Below are positions 59,349-64,000 of a stretch of DNA of 64,000 nt, piece by piece (position 1 is the stretch's first letter; the number at the start of each line of letters is the position of its first letter). The notes below the pieces were generated by a model, which did no database searches, was not told where the DNA came from, and was given only the letters and a program-made list of their open reading frames with translations. Location of the stretch: the NCBI GenBank assembly GCA_005406025.1, contig BGZK01000017.1, forward strand, positions 1,114,501 to 1,178,500, in the 5' to 3' direction. A program made the position numbers and the translations under genes. This stretch comes from Eumeta japonica (lineage: Eukaryota > Arthropoda > Insecta > Lepidoptera > Psychidae).

Positions 59349-59797
59349 AGGGTCGGTGGAAAAAGTTTTTCATATTTCATATACAAATTCAAGATAATTT
59401 TTAATCATATTTCATTGCCATTTAATTATAATACATATAGATATATATGTGTATGTACACATACACACACACATGCACGCAGGCACGCACGCACGCGCGC
59501 GCGCACGCCCACGCACACACACACACACACACACACAATCACAAATTTGTTTCGCGGTTTGCGTCGCATTTTTCCCTTTTTTTGTTAAGAAAACTTCAAA
59601 ATGTATCAAATTTCTATGTTAGATTCACTCATTTTAGTGGATAGAAAAACAATAGGAAAATGGTGGGACATTATTTATAATTTTTTTCCTTTTCTAAAAA
59701 GTCATCTATATAATGGTATTAAAACTAGCTAGACGCAAACAGATTCCAGTATAACTTTTTATTTATAAAATGCGAAAAAGCTTTTTCCCTGACCTAA
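59349..59797 (-). mobile_element. Internally deleted mariner (subfamily 1) with embedded microsatellite
   Basis: The left end GGTCGGTGGAAAAAGTTTTT and the reverse of the right end TTAGGTCAGGGAAAAAGCTTTTTC are matching terminal repeats. The minus strand still carries a transposase start (MRRKPRNKFV, about 59540-59570), after which a purine/pyrimidine (CA/CG)n microsatellite replaces the rest of the gene. Confidence 0.8.
59457..59537. repeat. (CA)n/(CG)n alternating microsatellite
   Basis: Alternating purine-pyrimidine tract with ACACAC, CACGCACGC and CGCGCGCG segments, the kind of sequence that can adopt left-handed (Z) DNA. The open frames across it on both strands are artefacts of the repeat. 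Confidence 0.95.
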
Positions 59798-60450
59798 TAC
59801 TTATCTAAAAAATGATAAATTATCCTGTGCTTTGAAGATATATATACTTGGAATATCAATTACAATCATAGTTGGTTGGTTGAAAATGTATTATTATGGC
59901 AGATATCTTAAGAAATAAGAAAAAAATTTAAAATGTAGAAGGACCCCATAGTTATTTTTTTTTTAATTTTAATATTGTAAATACAAAATATTAATACATA
60001 CAAGTATTAAACTAAATGTGATTATAGTATATTTTTTTTAAGCAAAACAACAAATAATATAACAATCGGTCAAGTGTGGTATTCAGAACCATCAGAGCCG
60101 AGAGTCAACTCCTACTTGACCAGTTTTTCTATATAGTTCTACAATATGATGGCCTTCATAGATATCAGGTCAATACTGTTGGTCGGACCTATGTTATGAC
60201 CTATATAAATCTATGTTTAATAATAATAAGATCTCTTTATTCAATTAATAAGGTTCAGGGTTTAAATGAGTTGGAATTCTTGCTTCTGCTTCATGCAAGT
60301 TCTATGTGTAGTTTAGAGCACCTATCATATATCAATATAAAAAATACATATAGTAAATATTAACTTCATTTATATTTTATTTAACAAAGTTTACTATAAT
60401 CTGCAAATACAAATAGATTATTACAATTACCAACATGAGTGGATGAAAGT
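59798..60450. other. AT-rich spacer, no gene seen
   Basis: The 95-codon frame at 60076-60363 has no recognisable domain and an AT-driven composition. Confidence 0.4.
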
Positions 60451-60647
60451 CAGGGGCATGCACAGAGATTCAGACAGGGTATGCAAAACTAAAAAGAAAC
60501 TTATTAATCTCGGCATTGTTTCGTTTGGTGGCCCATTGAGGCGACGGTAAGTATCTTTGTACCGAATACTGGAACCAAAACAATGCTGGAACAGGTTAGG
60601 TTTTTATAGCTTTGCCTATCCTGCATGAATCTCTGTGCATGCCCCTG
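60451..60647. mobile_element. 197-bp hAT-type MITE
   Basis: CAGGGGCATGCACAGAGATT at the left is matched inversely by AATCTCTGTGCATGCCCCTG at the right (about 22 bp perfect, longer imperfect). The 8-bp target duplication is ATGAAAGT (60443-60450) and ATGAAGGT (60648-60655), one mismatch. Size and ends fit a non-autonomous hAT. Confidence 0.9.
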
Positions 60648-61321
60648 ATGAAGGTGTTATCAATGTATTGTATTCCGATATAACTAACACCTTGATTTGA
60701 TTGGGCATAATATTATTTATATAGAGATATAATATATTGATAACACCAACCACTCGTGTCTTCAATTATTGTTATTCCATGTAAACAAATGGATTTGAAA
60801 AATGTTAGCTTAATCAAAAATTTCTAAACGGGTAAAAATTGGATTTTAGTCATCGACAAATTTATAGAAAGAGAAGTTTAATGAAGGTAAGAAAAAACTT
60901 ATAAATAATAACTATCAGAAAAATAAATCTCAGGGTCTTCACCACAAGTCTATAATAGTCCCTATGAGGATGCAGCATAATTGTTGCTCAAGTAAGAGAG
61001 TTGATGTTCATCGTACCAGATTGATTGGATATGGACAGTCCCTTTGTCCTTTAAATGTATTCATGAGAAATGAGATATAGACGATTGACAACAATGATGG
61101 TTTAATTCGTATGGCAAGAATTAAATATAAATTTTAACTAAGAATGAAACAAATGAAATGATAAAATAAGAATATTTTAATAAAAATGTAATAAAGAGAA
61201 ATTAGAAAACAGAACCTAATAAGCAATAACCTGATGTATTTTTATCTATTTAAATCAAAAATAAGGAATAATGTTATAATTTCTGTTTACAAATCAAACA
61301 AATGAATCAATTCTTCTTTTA

Positions 61322-62642
61322 AAAATAAGTACTTCTTGTGGATAACAATTAGAATTTAATTACATTTTATAACACATAAATACCATGCATTCTGATGATA
61401 ATCAACACCTTGAGAACTATGATTTGCTGTGCTTTTTGTCCTCACATTATAATAATATTGCTTTATAAAATGAGTTTACAATGCAGATGATCATTCAAGA
61501 ACAACATAACCCTATCATATTATTAACTTCATATTAGCATCATATATTTTTTTTTATACAAAAATGTCTAAATTTGAGTCAAATAAGCGTCATTTGCTGG
61601 AACTTTTAATTTACTTCTTTAATTTTAAAAATTTTGCATCTGAGGCAAAATAATTGCTTGTAGAAGCATATAATGAGGCTGCCTTGAGTGAGAGAACATG
61701 TGAGTGGTTTCAAAAATTTTAAAACGGTGATTTTGACACAGAAGACAAAAATAGCAGTGGAAGGCCAAAAATTTATGAGGATGCAGAATTAGAGAAAGAT
61801 TCATCTCAAACACAAAACATATTTGCACTTACTTTAGTAGTCACTCAGGAAGCAGTCTCGCATCGTTCAAAATCGTTAGGAATGATTCATAAACAAGGCA
61901 ATTGGGTTCCATACGAATTATAGCCGAGAGATGTTGAACACCGATTATGCATGAGTCAAATACCACTAGCTAGGCACAAAAAAAAAGGTTTTTACATTGA
62001 ATCGTCACTGGTGATGAAAAGTGATAATCCAGAAAGAAGAAAATCATGGGGACTACCTGGCCACGCATCAACATCCACAGCAAAACCGAATATTCATGGA
62101 AAAAACTCATGCTATGTATTTGATTGGATCAGCTGGGTGTGGTGTATTATGAGTTGCTTAATCCAAGTGAAAAAATCACTGGAATTCTATACCAAACACA
62201 ATTGATAAGATTGAGCCGAGCTCTGAAGAAAAAACGCCCTCAATACTACTCCAGACATGACAAAATTATTCTTTTACATGATAATGGTCGTTCGAATGTA
62301 GCGGTTCCGGTGAAAAACTATTTGAAAATACTTGATTGGGAAGTACTACCCCACCCGCCGTATTCACCAGACATTGCGCCATTCGACTATCATCTGTTCC
62401 AGTCAATGGCATATGCTCTGTCAGAACAGCAGTTCACATCATATGAAGGTACCAGAAATTGGGTTGATTCGTGGATAGCCTCAAAAGATAAGGAGTTCTT
62501 CAGACTTAGAATTCAAATGCTGCCTGAAAGATAGGAAAAGTAGTTGCTAGTGATGGACAATACTTCATTTAAAATTAAATTACTGTTCTTTCACAATAAA
62601 TATTATTTTATTGACAAAAAACAGCAGAAACTTATTTGTACT
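61322..62642 (+). mobile_element. Mos1-like mariner (subfamily 2), diverged
   Basis: The right end read in reverse (TACAAATAAGTTTCTGCTGT) resembles AAAAATAAGTACTTCTTGTG near 61322, giving about 1.3 kb. The ends are eroded and the left border is tentative. Confidence 0.65.
61560..62534 (+). pseudogene. Mariner transposase pseudogene with intact DD34D C-terminal half
   Basis: N-terminal fragments EAYNEAALSERTCEWFQKF, SGRPKIYEDAELEKD and SHRSKSLGMIHKQGNWVPYEL are followed by a TAG and frameshifts. The C-terminal half is open (62124-62534): YYELLNPSEKITGILYQTQL, IILLHDNGRSNVAVPVKNYL with the second Asp, HPPYSPDIAPFDYHLFQSMA with the third Asp exactly 34 residues later, and MLPER at the end. The block with the first Asp is damaged (VMKSDNPERRK in place of GDEKW). 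Confidence 0.87.
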
Positions 62643-63504
62643 CTTAATACGTATGTACATAATATATTTTTTATTATTATTTTGATAACTTAGATAAGTA
62701 TTGAACCAAACAATTTCATTTGAAAGTTGATTTATATTTTATTATTTGTTCATAGCTGCTGGGTTGGGCACCATAATGATGATGATGATAATGATCGGTA
62801 ATTTTGTGGCAGGGGACGGGGAAGGAACTCATCTCTCGGTATTGCGGCAAAAGGGAAGGCAAAGAGACTGTGTACTATTGTTTCAACTGTAATGTGCTGC
62901 TTTGTATAATCCCATGCTTTAAATTATATCACACGAAAAAAACTACACAATGTAACCCACATAAAATATAGATAATAGTGGTAGTGAAACTGTTAGTTTT
63001 CTTTAAAAAAAAAAAATGTGATTTTTATAACAATCAATGATATAACTTATATTACATCATTTAAGTATTTTATTTCATAAACACATAATATAAAGTCACA
63101 ATACTATAATAATAAAAAAATCAAGTAGATAATTTTCTGACTTTAAGAAATATGCAAAAAATGCCCCACGTATGGGTAATGCATGCCGGCCTGATCGCCT
63201 GCTGTTAAATTGTTAATAGCAGTTGCCAAAGGACCTAACAATTATTCACCCTGCCTATTGCTAAGGTTTCATTACATCATCATATCAAAGGATGTAATGA
63301 AGTATTTATACAAGGAAGTATAAACTTAATCATGACTTCATTACTTTATTATATGTACAAAAATCTTGTTACTAACTTTGTTAATTTTCTGTCTACTAAA
63401 GTCGTATTACATCGATGAGTACAATTACAACATTTGATTTCAAATATTCAAAATCCAAAATATTAAAAATTGATGAGTTTAACCTAAGAAGTGTTTGTAT
63501 ATAT
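62643..63504. other. AT-rich spacer, no gene seen
   Basis: Contains a short GATGATGATGATAATGATGATA-like run near 62776 (ATGATGATGATGATAATGAT). No gene or bounded repeat recognised. Confidence 0.4.
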
Positions 63505-63715
63505 CATGTATGGGCAACCTTTGACATGTCGTGGGCCAAACTTTAGTGTGCAAATACATTCGTGGGCCGCATTCATAAGTAGGTGCATTTTAAAGTAGTG
63601 TTCATAATTTTTAACGATAGATATAAAACGTGAAATTTTTCAAAATGTCTCATGAGCCAGATCAAATCTCACAGTGGGCCGGATGTGGCCTGCGGACCGG
63701 CTGTTGCCCATGTGT
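63505..63715. mobile_element. hAT-like MITE with GGGCAAC ends
   Basis: ATGGGCAACCTTTGACATGT near 63508 and CCGGCTGTTGCCCATGTGTG near 63712 form inverted ends. The interior GTGGGCCGCATTC and GTGGGCCGGATGTGGCC is typical of widespread hAT-type short elements. The target duplication is not clear. Confidence 0.6.
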
Positions 63716-64000
63716 GGTATATATGATACTTAACTTTATATTGTTTTTTTTTTCTTGATACTTGTTTATTGGGATTATTCATTATATTGTTTTGTGAATC
63801 GATTATTAGTATATATCAAGCAAGGATGCATGTCATTACAATCCACAAATTTTATATGATATCAAAGAAGTATATGCTATATGTTGCAGAGATCACTGAA
63901 ATTAAAAACAATATGTCATGTGTTATTAACCTTCCTATAGTCGTGCGTTGATATGTGAGACCAACGAAACACTTTTTCGTATTCATTTCTTTTCTCGGGA

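Noticed and set aside
59412..59644. Cys/Val/Arg-rich and Thr/His-rich frames on the two strands
   Set aside because: Direct translations of the CA/CG microsatellite.

Overview
This is an AT-rich eukaryotic (insect) nuclear window, most likely from a moth or butterfly. The gene has small exons and long repeat-filled introns. DNA transposon relics are dense (mariner, hAT, terminal-inverted-repeat elements, MITEs). The pyrimidine-rich 'Cys-free' repeat tails, including one that starts near GATGGGGTTGCGTCGTTTAA, are types I recall as common in Lepidoptera. No database search was possible, so the taxonomic call is inference.

Region 1-24.0 kb (+ strand): the 3' two thirds of one real host gene, a DHHC palmitoyltransferase of the ZDHHC5/8 type (insect Zdhhc8). 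It runs over eight exons (1-116, 2787-2959, 5382-5576, 5937-6057, 6827-6898, 17125-17357, 18595-18738, and a last exon ending at 24019). All phases join, giving about 513 residues from inside the cysteine-rich domain to a C-terminal EISV, the PDZ ligand of ZDHHC5/8. The start of the gene lies left of the window. The introns carry a mariner with a hAT inserted in it, three terminal-inverted-repeat elements, a reverse-transcriptase relic, a 984-bp foldback element and a perfect 72-bp inverted repeat. The 3' UTR and quiet AT-rich sequence follow to about 28.8 kb.

Region 28.8-45.6 kb: a repeat block with no host gene recognised. It holds a decayed minus-strand gene of a dispersed uncharacterised family (28.8-31.4), a minus-strand Ty3/gypsy pol fragment (32.0-33.7), a 47-bp satellite with four-monomer higher-order structure (33.7-34.9), an internally deleted LINE inserted in a terminal-inverted-repeat element (37.2-38.9), a 2.6-kb transposon with a nearly complete transposase-like gene (40.7-43.3), and a Mos1-like mariner (43.5-44.8).

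Region 45.6-64 kb: two minus-strand THAP-domain genes of matching exon design. One is apparently complete (45634-47368, about 200 residues). The other (56659-58634) lacks a recognisable first exon in this window. Between and around them lie two further satellites (120-bp units at 51.3-52.4, ~116-bp units at 55.1-56.5), three mariner relics and several MITEs.

The DHHC gene is the main host locus. The THAP genes may be host genes or domesticated transposon genes. No new multi-gene system is evident. The most unusual points are an in-frame TGA at the last exon of the DHHC gene, a perfect 72-bp intronic hairpin together with several spacer-free perfect palindromes, and a candidate GC-AG intron in the 2.6-kb transposon.
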